In this document: positions 12,966-25,160 of the stretch, piece by piece
Numbering within the stretch: position 1 is the first letter of the stretch
How the letters are laid out: each line of letters begins with the position of its first letter
Source: Pogonophryne albipinna
Taxonomy: Eukaryota; Chordata; Actinopteri; Perciformes; Artedidraconidae
NCBI GenBank assembly: GCA_028583405.1
Contig: CM053256.1
Span: 9,117,210 to 9,181,209 of the forward strand
DNA: 64,000 nucleotides
Direction: 5' to 3'
Position numbers and translations under genes: made by a program
The notes under the pieces: model-generated
Told to the model about the DNA's origin: nothing
Databases searched by the model: none
The model's input: only the letters and a program-made list of their open reading frames with translations

Positions 12966-13425
12966 AGTAAAATGTAACTTAATACATTATATTCAAGTAC
13001 ATAATTTAAGTACACATGCAGTACCCATACTTTAATTTCCACTTTCTACTTCTACTTCACTACAAATCTGAGGGAGGATTATGTTTTCTACGCTATATTC
13101 ATTGGGGAGCTAAAGTGACTTGTTTCTTTACAAATGAAGCTTTAGCATAGAATTCAATAACAAAATGTGTTTCAATGTTCATTGTTTCCTCTAGGATGGA
13201 GTCATAGCAGCGCTGCGCCGCTGCTGAATGTATATAGGGGAAACACTGATGTTTGTGATTTTAAGTACATGCTGATGCTGATAGTAGCCTACTTACAAAC
13301 TGACACTTAGCCTAAGTAGCATTTTTATAGCAGGACTTGTACTTGCAACAGAGTATGTGTTAACAGTGTTACAGTATTTACTTCTACTTGAGTTAAAGAT
13401 CTTAGTCCTTACTCCACATATAAAG
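12966..13425. repeat. degenerate hAT-like fish MITE
   Basis: The left part (TAACTTAATACATTATATTCAAGTAC..., then CTTCTACTTCACTACA) and the right part (TTTACTTCTACTTGAGTTAAAGATC) resemble the two ends of a very common fish MITE built from ACTTAAGTA-type motifs. Between them, near 13195-13257, is a separate fragment ending GGGGAAACACTG, which looks like another hAT end. Boundaries are approximate and nothing is coded. Confidence 0.45.
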
Positions 13426-13604
13426 AGGCTTATAGTATCACAACATGAAGTCAGTCCAGATCACAGACATCAAACACTAACAGGTTTAGAGAATCCACTC
13501 TGGGACTAAATGAGGGACAGGTGTGTGCAGGGAGGGGCAGGGTCATGTGACTATCTCAGGGCGGGGTATGTTAGCGGGCATCTGGTTGACAGATGAGGAC
13601 CGTG

Positions 13605-14713
13605 GCCGTTTCTCAATTGCGAGGATGCTGGCTTGGTAGTCGCGTACTTCCAAGCCACTTCCTTCAGAAACAAAGCCAGTATGCTTCCAAGCCACGGCTT
13701 CGGAAAACGAGGAAGAATGGAACAGACTAACAAGTGTGCCACTCTCTCTAACGGTTTCAACATAAACTGTACCGAAAATAAATACCTCACGATGTCTATC
13801 TAATTATGAACTTGCTTTACTTTCACGGAACACATTTTTGGTGATAACAAACAAATGTAACAAAGTAACATATTTACCAACACATGTTCTACGCCACTAC
13901 ATACTTACATTTAAATGTGTGCTGCGTCGGTTCAGCCATTCTCCGCCAGGGTTTTTGAAATTGGTCCGTGCGCAAAGCATTGTGGGGATTTTAAGGACGC
14001 GAAGTCTACCCATGTGCAGCCTCGAAATTACCCCCAAACCAAGGACGTGGCCTCGGTGGAATTCCAAGTATGCTGGAGATTGGAACAGTCCTTCGGCAGC
14101 ACTCGATGACGTAGCATCCTTGAAATATTGGCTTGGAAGCCAGTTTCCTCGAGATTGAGGCCGTTTCTCAATCGCGAGGATGCTGGCTTGGTAGTCACGT
14201 ACTTCCAAGTCACTTCCTTCAGAAACGAAGCAAGTATACTTCCAAGCCACGGCTACGGAAAACGAAAAAGAATGGAACAGGCTAACAAGTGTGCCACTCT
14301 CTCTAATGGTTTCAACATAAACTGTACCAAAAATAAATACCTCACGATGTCTATCTAATTATGAACTTGATTTACTTTCAACACATTTTTCGCGATAACA
14401 AACAAATGTAACAAAGTAACATATTTACCAACACATGTTCTACGCCACAACTTACATTTAAATATGTGCTGCGTCGGTTCAGCCATTCTCCGCAAGGGTT
14501 TTTGAAATTGGTCCGTGCGCAAAGCATTGTGGGGATTTTAAGGACGTGAAGTCTACCCATGTGCAGCTTCGAAATTTCCCCCAAACCAAGGATGCGGCCT
14601 CGGTGGAATTTCAAGTATGCTGGAGATTGGAACAGTCCTTCGGCGGCACTCGATGACGTAGCATCCTTGAAATATTGGCTTGGAAGCCAAAATCCTCGCG
14701 ATTGAGAAACGGC
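13605..14713. mobile_element. tandem dimer of a 555-bp MITE sharing its inner terminal repeat
   Basis: Two copies in direct orientation, 13605-14159 and 14160-14713, differ by scattered substitutions and small deletions. The outer ends are inverted repeats: GCCGTTTCTCAATTGCGAGG at the left and CCTCGCGATTGAGAAACGGC at the right. The whole dimer is flanked by the 5-bp direct repeat CCGTG (13600-13604 and 14714-14718). At the junction the first copy's right end runs straight into the second copy's left end (CTCGAGATTGAGGCCGTTTC), so one terminal sequence serves both. No transposase is present. Superfamily not assigned. Confidence 0.75.
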
Positions 14714-14718
14714 CCGTG

Positions 14719-15179
14719 ACTCCAACTGTGTGTGTGTTTACTAACCCTCAGTATCCTGTGGTGGCGTGTTGAGGGTTAAATCCATCTGCTTAGTGAATCG
14801 CATCTGGCCCAGCGTTTCTCCGCTATTAGTTTTCCTTTTATCATCACCACCACAACATCACTGTCACTTTCTAACCATCTTGTAATGCTGCTTCCCCGTT
14901 TCTATCTCCTCATAATAGTACACAAGCGCACACCAAATACAATCTTCCTGAATGCAATTCCGTTTCTAAACCCTGTCGTCATACACACATAAATACACAC
15001 ATGTATGCACGATCATACCGACATGCAAGTGTTGTAAATCTGTCCCTCTGGTTGCCAGGGAAACAGCATAGGGCATTAGTATGGTGGGGTCATAGATCTC
15101 CACTTCCTGGTGAACTGTGACTGGTGGGGTCATCAGAGGGTTTCACTGGTATGAAAAGGGAGGGAGAGTTAACAATAAT

Positions 15180-15238
<59 letters not shown>

Positions 15239-16242
15239 GGCTGTTCCCTGACATCATGTTTTGTTGGTAGAAGCATTAAGTACACCTATTGGGGAATCTT
15301 ATGTTGTGCGATGTTTGCGCCGGAGCCGCTTCATCCAGAAACAGCACTCCGTTTAGAGAGTTCACACGGAGACAAGGAATACAGTCTTTGGACTTTAATT
15401 AGCTTGAATGCTTCTTACAACAGCTATAGCAGTATTGAATCATGAATGCATGTAGAATGATTGCATCATTTATTCTTCACTGACGCACATGGTAAACAAA
15501 CTGCCCGAGGACCCGCAGCTGCCCACTCCAGCTGTCCCCAAATGTGCCCGACCAAAAAACACAAACGATACAATGCAGACTAAAGAAAACAAGGGGAATT
15601 TACAACAACACCACTCAGTCGGCACAAAGAGGAGTCAGAGATCAAAGATCCTGTTGCGATGGAAACAGTTTCCCCCTGACAGAGCCCGGGTGACATTTGT
15701 GCCGGTCCGTTGTTATGATGACAACAGTCGATAGGTGTAACACATGATCGTGGACAGCGTAGTCATAATAACAATGGTGGCTGACTTCCAGCTTCCACCT
15801 GGCAGCCTCCTCTTCCACTGAAAAAGCTATATGCCCAGATGCATTCCGAAAAAAACAAATTTTCACAAATACAGGTATGGGGTTTATTTCTTTGCCAAAA
15901 ACGCAGCATCACTCGACTGAGCAAACAAAGCAGCAAGCATTTTAGCAGATTCAACCAGGTCTGGAGAAAATGATGAGGAAAATACACCTCTGTGTGGTTG
16001 AAGGCTTTGTCGCATGCAAGCGATGTATTTCCTCCAAAAAAGACATGGTCAAACTGTCGTCACCTCCTTAGCTTAGAGGTTTATGATTCAAATGATTAAG
16101 TCATTTTAATAAAGTTGGGTTAAGGGTCAACCCAGAGGCAAGGACAATTTATTCAATACAAATTCCCTAAGGAATGTCTTTACAAAAGGTCACAAGAACC
16201 GTTAGAAAATAATAGAAGAACATTAAGCATTTGGATGTATAC
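14719..16242. other. intergenic with one microsatellite, otherwise nothing recognised
   Basis: No supported gene or element apart from the GT tract at 15185-15237. The open frames at 15188-15445 and 15489-15734 have no recognisable domain. Confidence 0.45.
15185..15237. repeat. (TG)n microsatellite
   Basis: Uninterrupted TG run of 53 bases. Confidence 0.97.
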
Positions 16243-16244
16243 TA

Positions 16245-17876
16245 CACTGAACAAAAATATAAATGCAACATTTTTGTTTTTGCTCCCATTTTTCATGAGA
16301 TGAACTCAAAGATCTAAAACATTTTCTATATACACAAAATAACCATTTCTCTCAAATATTGTTCATAAATCTGAAAAGATCTGTGATAGTGAGCACTTTT
16401 CCTTTGCCGAGATAATCCATCCCACCTCACAGGTGTGGCATATCAAGATGCTGATTAGACAGCATGATTATTGCACAGGTGTGCCTTAGGCTGGCCACAA
16501 TAAAAGGCCACTCTGAAACGTGCAGTTTTGCTTTATTGGGGGGGTCTGGGGGGGGGTCTGAAAACCAGTCAGTATCTGGTGAGACCACCATTTGCTTCAC
16601 GCAGTGCAACACATCTCCTTCGCATAGAGTTGATCAGGTTGTTGATTGTGGCCTGTGGAATGTTGGTCCACTCCTCTTCAATGGCTGTGCCAAGTTGCTG
16701 GATATTGGCAGGAACTGGAACACGCTGTCGTATACGCCGATCCAGAGCATCCCAAACATGCTCAATGGGTGACATGTCCGGTGAGTATGCTGGCCATGCA
16801 AGAACTGGTATGTTTTCAGCCTCCAGGAATTGTGTACAGATCCTTGCAACATGGGGCCGTGCATTATCATGCTGCAACATGAGGTGATGGTCGTGGATGA
16901 ATGGCACAACAATGAACCTCAGGATCTCGTCACGGTATCTCTGTGCATTCACAATGCCATCAATAAAATGCACCTGTGTTCGTCGTCCATAACATACGCC
17001 TGCCTATACCATAACCCCACCACCACCATGGGCCACTCGATTCACAACATTGACATCAGAAAACCGCTCACCCACACGACGCCACACACGCTGTCTGCCA
17101 TCTGCCCTGAACAGTGAAAACCGGGATTCATCCGTGAAGAGAACACCTCTCCAACGTGCCAGACGCCATCGAATGTGAGCATTTGCCCACTCAAGTCGGT
17201 TACGACGACGAACCGGAGTCAGGTCGAGACCCCGATGAGGAAGACGAGCATGCAGATGAGCTTCCCTAAGACGGTTTATGACAGTTTGTGCAGAAATTCT
17301 TTGGTTATGCAAACCGATTGTTGCAGCAGCTGTCCGAGTGGCTGGTCTCAGACGATCTTGGAGGTGAACATGCTGGATGTGGAGGTCCTGGGCTGGTGTG
17401 TTACACGTGGTCTGCGGTTGTGAGGCCGGTTGGATGTACTGCCAAATTCTCTGAAACGCCTTTGGAGACGGCTTATGGTAGATAAATGAACATTCAATTC
17501 ACGGGCAACAGCTCTGGTGGACATTCCTGCTGTCAGCATGCCAATTGCACGCTCCCTCAAAACTTGCGACATCTGTGGCATTGTGCTGTGTGATAAAACT
17601 GAACATTTCAGAGTGGCCTTTTATTGTGGCCAGCCTAAGGCACACCTGTGCAATAATCATGCTGTCTAATCAGCATCTTGATATGCCACACCTGTGAGGT
17701 GGGATGGATCTCGGCAAAGGAGAAGTGCTCACTATCACAGATTTTTTCAGATTTGTGAACAATATTTGAGAGAAATGGTTATTTTGTGTATATAGAAAAT
17801 GATTTAGATCTTTGAGTTCATCTTAGGAAAAATGGGAGCAAAAACAAAAGTGTTGCATTTATATTTTTGTTCAGTG
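16245..17876 (-). mobile_element. Tc1/mariner transposon, full length but inactive
   Basis: A complete 1,632-bp Tc1-like element flanked by the TA target duplication (16243-16244 and 17877-17878). Terminal inverted repeats are long, about 270 bp each: roughly 16245-16518 and 17608-17876. The outer ends are CACTGAACAAAAATATAAAT and its complement, and the inner ends CCACTCTGAAA and TTTCAGAGTGG. The transposase reads on the minus strand between them. G-rich runs at 16538-16558 interrupt the sequence inside the left repeat. The intact ends mean the element could in principle be mobilised only by a transposase made elsewhere. Confidence 0.93.
16569..17581 (-). pseudogene. Tc1-like transposase (DD34E), broken
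   Basis: Cut-and-paste transposase of the Tc1 group. The N-terminal piece (17581-17348) shows a paired-type helix-turn-helix ([35 protein letters not shown]) that would bind the terminal repeats. The catalytic core follows: VLFTDESRFSLF (first Asp), LMLQHDNARPHVA (second Asp) and YSPDMSPIEHVW (Glu), with 34 residues between the second Asp and the Glu. Two lesions are visible. A frameshift lies between the DNA-binding and catalytic parts, between about 17420 and 17312. A TAG stop near 17004 interrupts the catalytic core just after GGGGVMV, at a place where the family usually has Trp. The frame resumes in register and ends at TRY. Not functional as it stands. Confidence 0.9.
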
Positions 17877-17878
17877 TA

Positions 17879-19840
17879 TGATGGGAAAAAAATCTGTGTA
17901 GACTTCTCTGTCTCTGTAGAGATATGGGCAGTCAGTTGGGAAGGAGACTATACAACTTCAAATAAGAAATAGCTGGTTTCGTTTCATTTCATTTCCATTG
18001 CACAACATCTCATATTGGAAGTATTTTGTGATTTATTTTCTAAACGGTTTGCATTTACATTACAATATCTTTCAGCCATTTGCAGAACCACATGGCAACA
18101 ATATGCAATGCCATTCATAAGCCAGGGCCTAATAGGGAAAATTAGGGTTTGAATCAACATGAGGCACTAACCTGACCTGCATGCATTTTTTGATAAAAAA
18201 AAACAAAAAGCTTTTTTAAGTTGTTTTGCAATTTTGTCTTATATTGTGTTTACTTTTAATGTGCAAGTCTTGCAAGCTCTACAAATTGGCCCTTGGGGAC
18301 AAATAGTGTTCTTTGAATTTGCACATTCTGATTAGTGGACAAATCTCTGACACCTCTTATTCATTTCCAAAAAACGAGGTCCTTTGAAAAATGGTCGCCT
18401 GTAATGCTACGGGTCATTCAGTATGATAAAGGACTCAATAGAACCTGCAAATATATTGTCTATGTTTATTCTAATAATGCATCTAATTTACATTTATTAA
18501 AATGTCTTGTTTTGACTTTTCTTTTTGTCCATTTCTTGCTTTTGCTTGTTGTTGTGTAACAAAATGTTCTTGCAGTCATATTCTTTTGGTTAAATTGGAC
18601 TGGATTATGAATAAAAAGCTATGCGAAATTTATATTTTCTTTGGGTCATGTGCTATCCTTTGATCAAACAGCAATCCTGAAATACTAAATGTGAGTCCTG
18701 AGAGAATAAGAGTGGACTGAGAGACATGTGGAGATATAAAGAGAGAAGCAGAGCAAAGTAGTAAAAAAGTACTACCTCGGGCCTTAAAATTACAGAGCAC
18801 AATCATGAAAATGCACGGGAGAGATGATGAATGCCCCGGGAGCACTTCGCACCAGCCAGTAAATAAGACAGATAACAAGCTCATCACATCTGCTGTGCCC
18901 TGGGCAGAATACTGCCTCTGGCTGCCTGGGTTTCACACCTATGTAACTCTGCTTTATTTTCACCCGGGGCTATACAAACAATGGGCTGGGTTCATGATCC
19001 CTGTTTTATGAAAAAATGATAATCAATTTCTCCTGTTCAAGCCGTGATGCTGTCAATACTGTGACTGCCTTCATGCTTATGTGAACGGATTTACACATGA
19101 TAAGCTCTAAGATTATTACATGATCACCTTTGGGACAAACGCTAGTGTGAAGACTAATGAGAAGGTGATTAAAAACAAATAGCATTGACTCAACTATCAG
19201 CAAGAAAAAAGGAAGGTAAAACAGATAACAAGCTGTTCAATATATTGGATGTAACTTATTTCTTTTACATCATGAGGTATGGCCAGTGAGCAGATAAATA
19301 TAAAGAATTTGTGTAGATTATTTGGGAATATTCTGAACAGCGATGTCTTTACAACAGTGATGTTTGTTTCAAGATCCTAAATCAAACAATCTTATGCTCT
19401 ATAAATGCATCATTTTTTGGTAAGAAACAATTCAATTTATTTAATTTGCAGAAAAAAAGGAAAATAGGAACATTTTGCAGTAGGCTATGACTAAATTAGG
19501 GACCTAAAAGGTTGTTACCACAGACATGTCTGGCATAATAACTTAAGCAAGGATTTAATTAAGATCAGTTCCGTTTAGCCCATAGACTGTAGGTTTAGCA
19601 AATTCAGCCATTGTATTAAATGTAGCACAATATGACTTTTTAATCCTATTGTTGCACAGGTAGGCAACATGTGAGTATTACTAACACACTAAATCAAGGA
19701 ATCTACTTTGAAAACAAAGAGTAAAGCACTCAAACACCTGCTCACATTTACAAAATGCTACATCATGTAGTATCATACTTTACCTTAGCTATTAATGTTT
19801 TTTGCATTTTGGGTATTTTTGTGTGAATACATACTTCCTG
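17879..19840. other. intergenic, nothing recognised
   Basis: AT-rich sequence with no supported gene or recognisable repeat. The short open frames at 18335-18559, 18630-18887 and 18805-19011 lack any domain. Confidence 0.5.
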
Positions 19841-19929
19841 ATTGAGGGACGCCGGCCAAATGAGAGCGAATGGAAGTCGTTAAACTTTTGGTAAGCAGGG
19901 GACCAAAAGCTGCTCGCTGATTGGCGGCT

Positions 19930-20358
19930 TCAGATTTTCCCACGGGGCGCAGCTCTCTGCGCCCCCCCCAGACCCTCCCACTTTTATTGGCAACAAATCT
20001 GTATTGTTTTCATGATCTTTGACCTGATGTGATTGGACCATGACGCTGTCTTTTATGTTCACACTCGCCATTAGGTTTCTGGAGGATATTGTCATGGCAA
20101 ATTCAAGTGCGGCCGCAGAAAATTCAGTTTTTTCTTTACAAAAACACCCTTTCACAAGGCGTCCACTGGAAGAAAAAAAGAGAATAGAGGAGCTTGGTCC
20201 GGACCGACCCGATTTAAAAATTCATCAGCAGGCAAGTGATCGAGGACGAGCTTACAACCGGAGTGAATCACAATCAATTTCCTTCGACATTACAGTGGTG
20301 TTGTAGATCGTTTTTTTTTTTGCGCCCCACCCAACATTTTTATCACCAGCCGTCACTG
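19930..20358 (+). mobile_element. hAT-family remnant with one terminal repeat and a transposase scrap
   Basis: The right end, read on the minus strand, starts CAGTGACGGCTGGTGATAA and continues GTTGGGTGGGGCGCA, which is a hAT-type terminus. Just inside, a plus-strand frame at 20040-20306 contains FSLQKHPFTRRPLEEKKRIEELGPDRPD-type sequence. This resembles the region before the TTF-type zinc finger of fish hAT proteins annotated as ZMYM1-like (family recall, not a search). The left boundary could not be fixed, since a second GGGCGCAG/CTGCGCCCC block near 19940 may be internal. No catalytic domain remains. Confidence 0.4.
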
Positions 20359-20739
20359 GTGTGACAGTAAAACAGTTTACAAAATAAAACGTAACTTATT
20401 CAAATCTTATTAAAAAAAACACAACCTACTTGGATATAAGCCAACTTTCCGTGGGGTTATCTCCAAATATCGCGAGAGGACGAGCATCTGAAACAGAATT
20501 AGCATACTTCAGAAATTCATTGGTCAAAACAACCTTTCAGTGAAGTAGGCTATAAGAATATGTTTGTTTTACAAAATAAGTCAAATAGCCTGTAGCAACT
20601 TTAAAATGAATTTGTTGCGGGTCGTCCTTTGTTTTAGATGTGAAGATGGGTTGCTTTATTTTTCTAAATAATCACTGAGTCCCGTAGCATCCAAAATAAA
20701 AAAAGGAAGAACTAACAAAAAACAGCGACACAGAAAACA

Positions 20740-23372
20740 TGGAAGCTGTAATGTTATAGATATATACTTTATTAATTCTCTCTGATAAAATAAAAATTAC
20801 AAAATAATTTCAACCTTAAAGGGCACTTTCCTTGTTCATATTTATTTAACGTATTGTTGTACATATCAGAATTGTCATTACGAATGAGAAGAATACTATA
20901 GTTTAGTAATTTTATATATCAGCTATAACTGCGTGTAATCATAACAGTAGAAAAGGACTAAGCAATACAAAGCTAGATTTCGTTAACAGCATACTATACA
21001 ATATTCCAAGCGTATGTAATTCAGTATTCCGGCCACAGCATGTCGCCATAAGACAGTTTGATATTGTTTCCAATGAAGAGTAAGCTTGTCTCTTTTCCCT
21101 TCACACCATAATAATTCTTTCTTTTTATGTTTTTTAATTTCATACAGCTGTTCCTTCATGGCCATTTATCCTTTGTAAGGTTTATTTGTGTTCCCTTGTG
21201 TTTATCCATAGTCCACCTTGATCTGTTTTAAAGCAGTGAAGAGCAGTCCATGTACAGCACTTTAACAAGTCCATGCCCAGATTTTCACAGTTATTCCCCT
21301 CAGGAATATTGTCTATATATCTGCAACGCCTCCTGCTATCTTTTTTCCCCAGTGACAGCAGCGTTCCCTGCCTCTTATTGAAGTCCATTTAAGAGAGAGC
21401 ACTTTGGTTGTCGAGGTGTGTGTATATCTGTGTGTGCGTGCGTGTTGGTGTCTGTTCCTGTGTCTGCACGGCAGTTTAAGTGATCGAGCAAGCGAGAGTG
21501 TTTTGAGTGTATTTCTTTACATAGAATACATTCATGATAACAGTGTGTCGTTTTGGGGCAGCGAGCCTGAAGAAAGAATGGTAGTAAGACATTTCTTCTT
21601 CTTCCCTTCATGAAGGGTGTTACACACAACCGTACACTGTGAAAAATATTTATCACATCAATTTCTAATCACACAGCTTAACAATTGTTGGATTTTTAAT
21701 TAAATCTCTAATGTAAAAATCAAAAGATTAGTCATTCTAAGCATAAATATATCGAAAGAATGAAAGAAAAATAATAAATACAGCATCTCAGTCAATCTGA
21801 CTCCACTGATATCAGACAAAAAACAGATAATTCATTATTGATGAATAATAAAGTTTTGATTTTAGTTCACCTGTCTGCAAAAACAATCACCAAACATGGA
21901 GCATTATGTTTGTGCAAAGCTCGGTTTTGTATAGTTATTTTTTCTTCAAAACTAATGAACCAGATTGAAAAGACAGTTTAATAAATGTTTGTGTTGCAAT
22001 CTACTTTTTCCTCCAAAAAACATCCCTATATTAATGCACTTAATTCAACTATAAATTATCAATTTTCTGGAGCTCATAAGAAATGTTCACAGATATAAAA
22101 CGAAACAAACCCTTAAAAGTGTTAGTTAAGAACAATAAACCTACAAGCACATGTAAAATCAGTTCAGCTTAATGTATAATTCAATAAATGCAGTAATAAA
22201 GTCCTGCTGTAGTTGTGTTCGGTTATTTTATGATCTGTGAATGTCTTCTTGTCACAAGCAGACGTTATGGTGACTCATAGTCATACCGACTTATTTCAAC
22301 CTCATCTGTGATTTGTGTGGTTCAGTGAATGTTTATGATTCTCCCATCTGAGTAGTTAAAATGTCACAACTATGCAATGTAAGTCTAAACTACTGCATTA
22401 GCTCACACCCACTCAAGACAAGTCATTTGGATGAACATTTTTTACAGTGTGTCTACATTACTTGGCAGTGCTCTGTGGAGATTGACAGTGCGTTGAGTGT
22501 TTGGCAGTATAGGCTTTAATATCATCCTGTTGGCAACAGCACAATATTTCTTTGTGCAATAGTATAAAGGGCCAGCTTTGTTAAAGATTGTGTTTTTATG
22601 TTTGTGCTGTGTTCACATGTTTCCTGTGGATAATGCGCAGATATAAGTTGTGCACAAGTGTGTGCCTGTGTGTGTGTGTGTGTGCGGTACATGCCACTAT
22701 TTTATTTTTAATATCACGCTCGTATTGATCGAACCTTCTGTTAAAGGGATGCTCGTTAACACACAATTAGCATTCAGATAGAAAATACATCATAAGGATA
22801 AAAAGTCATGGTCATTAATTCCTGATGAAGGGAGAGAGATATTGGTTGGGGGGGAGGAAAGAGAGAGAGAGAGAAAAAGACAGAGATAGAGAGAGAATAA
22901 AGGCCCTTTTCAGTAATTGGAGTGGATTCCATTTAGGAGCTTGGAGTTCATATAATTCTTCTTCTTATTTCTCCTCCCCTCTCCTTCCCCTTCCACATCC
23001 TCTCTTCCTCCATTTCTCACCCTCTTGACATCCTTCCTCCCCCTCACACCTTTTAGCGTCTCCATTTTATCTCCATTTTTCTTCTCCTTCCTCCTTCAAG
23101 GAAAGCGCCCCAAAGTCCCTAAGATGTCTCATCATTCATCCTGACTCTCCATCTTAATCCCATTATTTCTTCTCATAGTTCTGTCTTCATCCCTCCTTCA
23201 TGGAGCGTTGGTTTCAGAGGATCACCTCCAATTTCTCTCCTCCTCCCTCCATGTTCCTCTCCTTTTAATCTGAAGTAAGCGGACTAGCACAGCCTCCCCC
23301 CTACTCTCTCCCAGTTTTCTCTCCAGGTAAATCCTCTCCTGGTCCTCAGAGCTGTCTCAGCAGCTAGAAGTG
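20740..23372 (-). other. inferred 3' UTR of the kcnn3-like gene
   Basis: The sequence after the channel stop codon has no introns or genes I can identify and is AT-rich. Minus-strand AATAAA hexamers occur at 21181-21186, 20841-20846 and 20768-20773 (TTTATT on the plus strand), any of which could end the transcript. Neuronal ion-channel genes often have long 3' UTRs. The extent is inference. Confidence 0.35.
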
Positions 23373-23777
23373 TCAGGTGTTGGTGTTGGGACTCGCCTCC
23401 AGGCTCCCCTCGGGGCTGTGAGGTGGGGGCGTCAGAGGGGACTCCAAGGCCAAAGTGGGGACTTGATATGGGGGCGGTGCTGAAGGCGAAACCCGTACTG
23501 GTGAAGGTGGAGCAGCAGTTACAGACACAGTTGGGGACAGCGGGACAACGGCACCTGCTCCACCACCTCCGCCTCTCCAGTCCCTTGAATCCCTCTCTCG
23601 AAGCAAATGCACCAGGGCGGCATGCTGAGCGCTGAGGGTGGCCGAGAGGTGGGCCGGCAGGGTGTTGAAGCCGGCGGTGAGCTGCTCCACCCGCGACTCC
23701 AGGGACAGCATCTGGCGCTCCAAGTCCTCACTGCGGTCGTTGAGCTCCGACATGAGCTCATACATGACGCTCTGCAT
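23373..23777 (-). CDS. kcnn3: SK channel kcnn3-like, exon 9 (coiled coil, C-terminal tail, stop)
   Basis: Last coding exon, 134 codons plus stop (residues 323-456 of the visible protein). It follows a CACAG acceptor and opens MQSVMYELMSELNDRSEDLE. This is the C-terminal coiled coil of SK channels and is closer to KCNN3 (SELNDRSEDLEKQ, SLESKLEHLTASFNSLP from family knowledge) than to KCNN1 or KCNN2. Heptad-like LERQMLSLESRVEQL is visible. From about residue 64 of the exon the sequence is unlike the mammalian tails I know: five glycines, then a Ser/Pro-rich segment with APPPYQVP and LTPPPHSPE, ending NTNT. SK channels are tetramers at the plasma membrane that produce after-hyperpolarisation in neurons. 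Confidence 0.92.
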   Translation of the reverse strand: MQSVMYELMSELNDRSEDLERQMLSLESRVEQLTAGFNTLPAHLSATLSAQHAALVHLLRERDSRDWRGGGGGAGAVVPLSPTVSVTAAPPSPVRVSPSAPPPYQVPTLALESPLTPPPHSPEGSLEASPNTNT

Positions 23778-24383
23778 CTGTGAGAGGAGAGCAGAGACGA
23801 CTCAGTGAGCACAGAGTACTTTGAAGACAGATTTCTAATATGTAAACAGGGGTATTACGAGGGCTGTTTTATTAAAGCTTGTTTAAAGAAAACAATTTGG
23901 ACCGAATGAGAAGAGACAGCAAAAGGGGTTTAGAGAGTGAAGTCAAATAGAAAAGAGGACAAGCCTGGGCCTCGGGAGGATTGAGTAAAACATTTCCAAG
24001 AGGGAGTAGAAGCTGGCCTGAAGGGGAGGCTCGAGGAAAGTCTCCATGTGGGCGTACTTTTGACTTTTTAATATTTACTTGCACTTTATTTTTCTGTTTT
24101 TCTGTATTATTGTGTTGCGCTGTTGGAGAAGCCTGTGATCTAAGATTTTCATCGACATAACTACTCTGTAGCTATGTTCGTATGACAAATAAAGAACCTT
24201 GAACCTTCTAACATTGTGAAGTAAGAGAGGAAACAGGGAATGAAAGCGTGGCGACAGAGTGTCCCTGCCTTGCACATCATGGCCTCCGTAACCATGGTAA
24301 ATGCACAATTGGCCAAAGATATTTTGTGCTAAAGGCATTATTCCTTAGGAAGACACAATTCCCTCTTTTTTCCCTATCTCTCT

Positions 24384-24526
<143 letters not shown>

Positions 24527-24762
24527 AACATGAGCACCCCCCTCCCTTTTCTCATTTCCTACTCGCTCTCTCACTCAGTCATCCCTGTTTTAACACTTGT
24601 TCCGGTTGCTAAGAGACGCAAAGCCATGGAAATGAGCAGGTCATCATCGAAACGGAGGAATGTATCCAAATATTGTTTATTGGGGGGGAGGCAGGTGTAT
24701 GTTTGGTATAGGTTACTAGCCCTCGTTCAATTGTTATGTGTCTGTGAAGTGGATGTCCACAG

Positions 24763-24765
<3 letters not shown>

Positions 24766-24833
<68 letters not shown>
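24766..24833. repeat. (TG)n microsatellite beside a splice donor
   Basis: 68-base TG tract. On the transcribed strand it is a CA repeat starting 8 nt after the exon 8/intron 8 junction (GTGAGTCG then CACACA). Confidence 0.97.
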
Positions 24834-24836
<3 letters not shown>

Positions 24837-24841
24837 CTCAC

Positions 24842-24911
24842 CTTTGAGAGGTCCACTAGTGTGTTGGCCTGATCACTGAGTTTCCTCTGCTCCATTTTCA
24901 CACTGCGTAAT
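24842..24911 (-). CDS. kcnn3: SK channel kcnn3-like, exon 8
   Basis: A 70-bp exon between a TTTGCAG acceptor and a GTGAGT donor. Its first base completes the split Gln codon from exon 7 and it then encodes LRSVKMEQRKLSDQANTLVD and LSK. This is the end of the calmodulin-binding region, an almost invariant block across SK channels, with the KCNN3-type LSDQANTLVDLSK. The length is not a multiple of three, so skipping would shift the frame and destroy the coiled coil. Just upstream there is no second AG that could add the AQK tripeptide known from KCNN1 isoforms, which also argues against KCNN1. Confidence 0.95.
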
Positions 24912-25160
24912 CTGCAAACAGATACACACATATTAAATACACACACACAAGGTTGAAACCCAGTAGGTACACAGTGGTCGGTCCAGAGAGCTAATCCCTC
25001 CGGGTCCAGACAACAAGCGGTCACCTTGCCTAATTTAGCCTCATGTACCTGCAGTGTGTCGCTGAATTCAAATGTACAAACACAGTGTGCTCTGAAACAC
25101 TGTCATGTTGTAAGCAGGGGAAAGTATGCATACATGTTATGTTGGAATAAGACGAAGACA

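Noticed and set aside
13838..14725. Open frames of 60-117 residues within the MITE dimer
   Set aside because: They occur in both copies with different breaks and no domain, as expected for a non-coding repeat.
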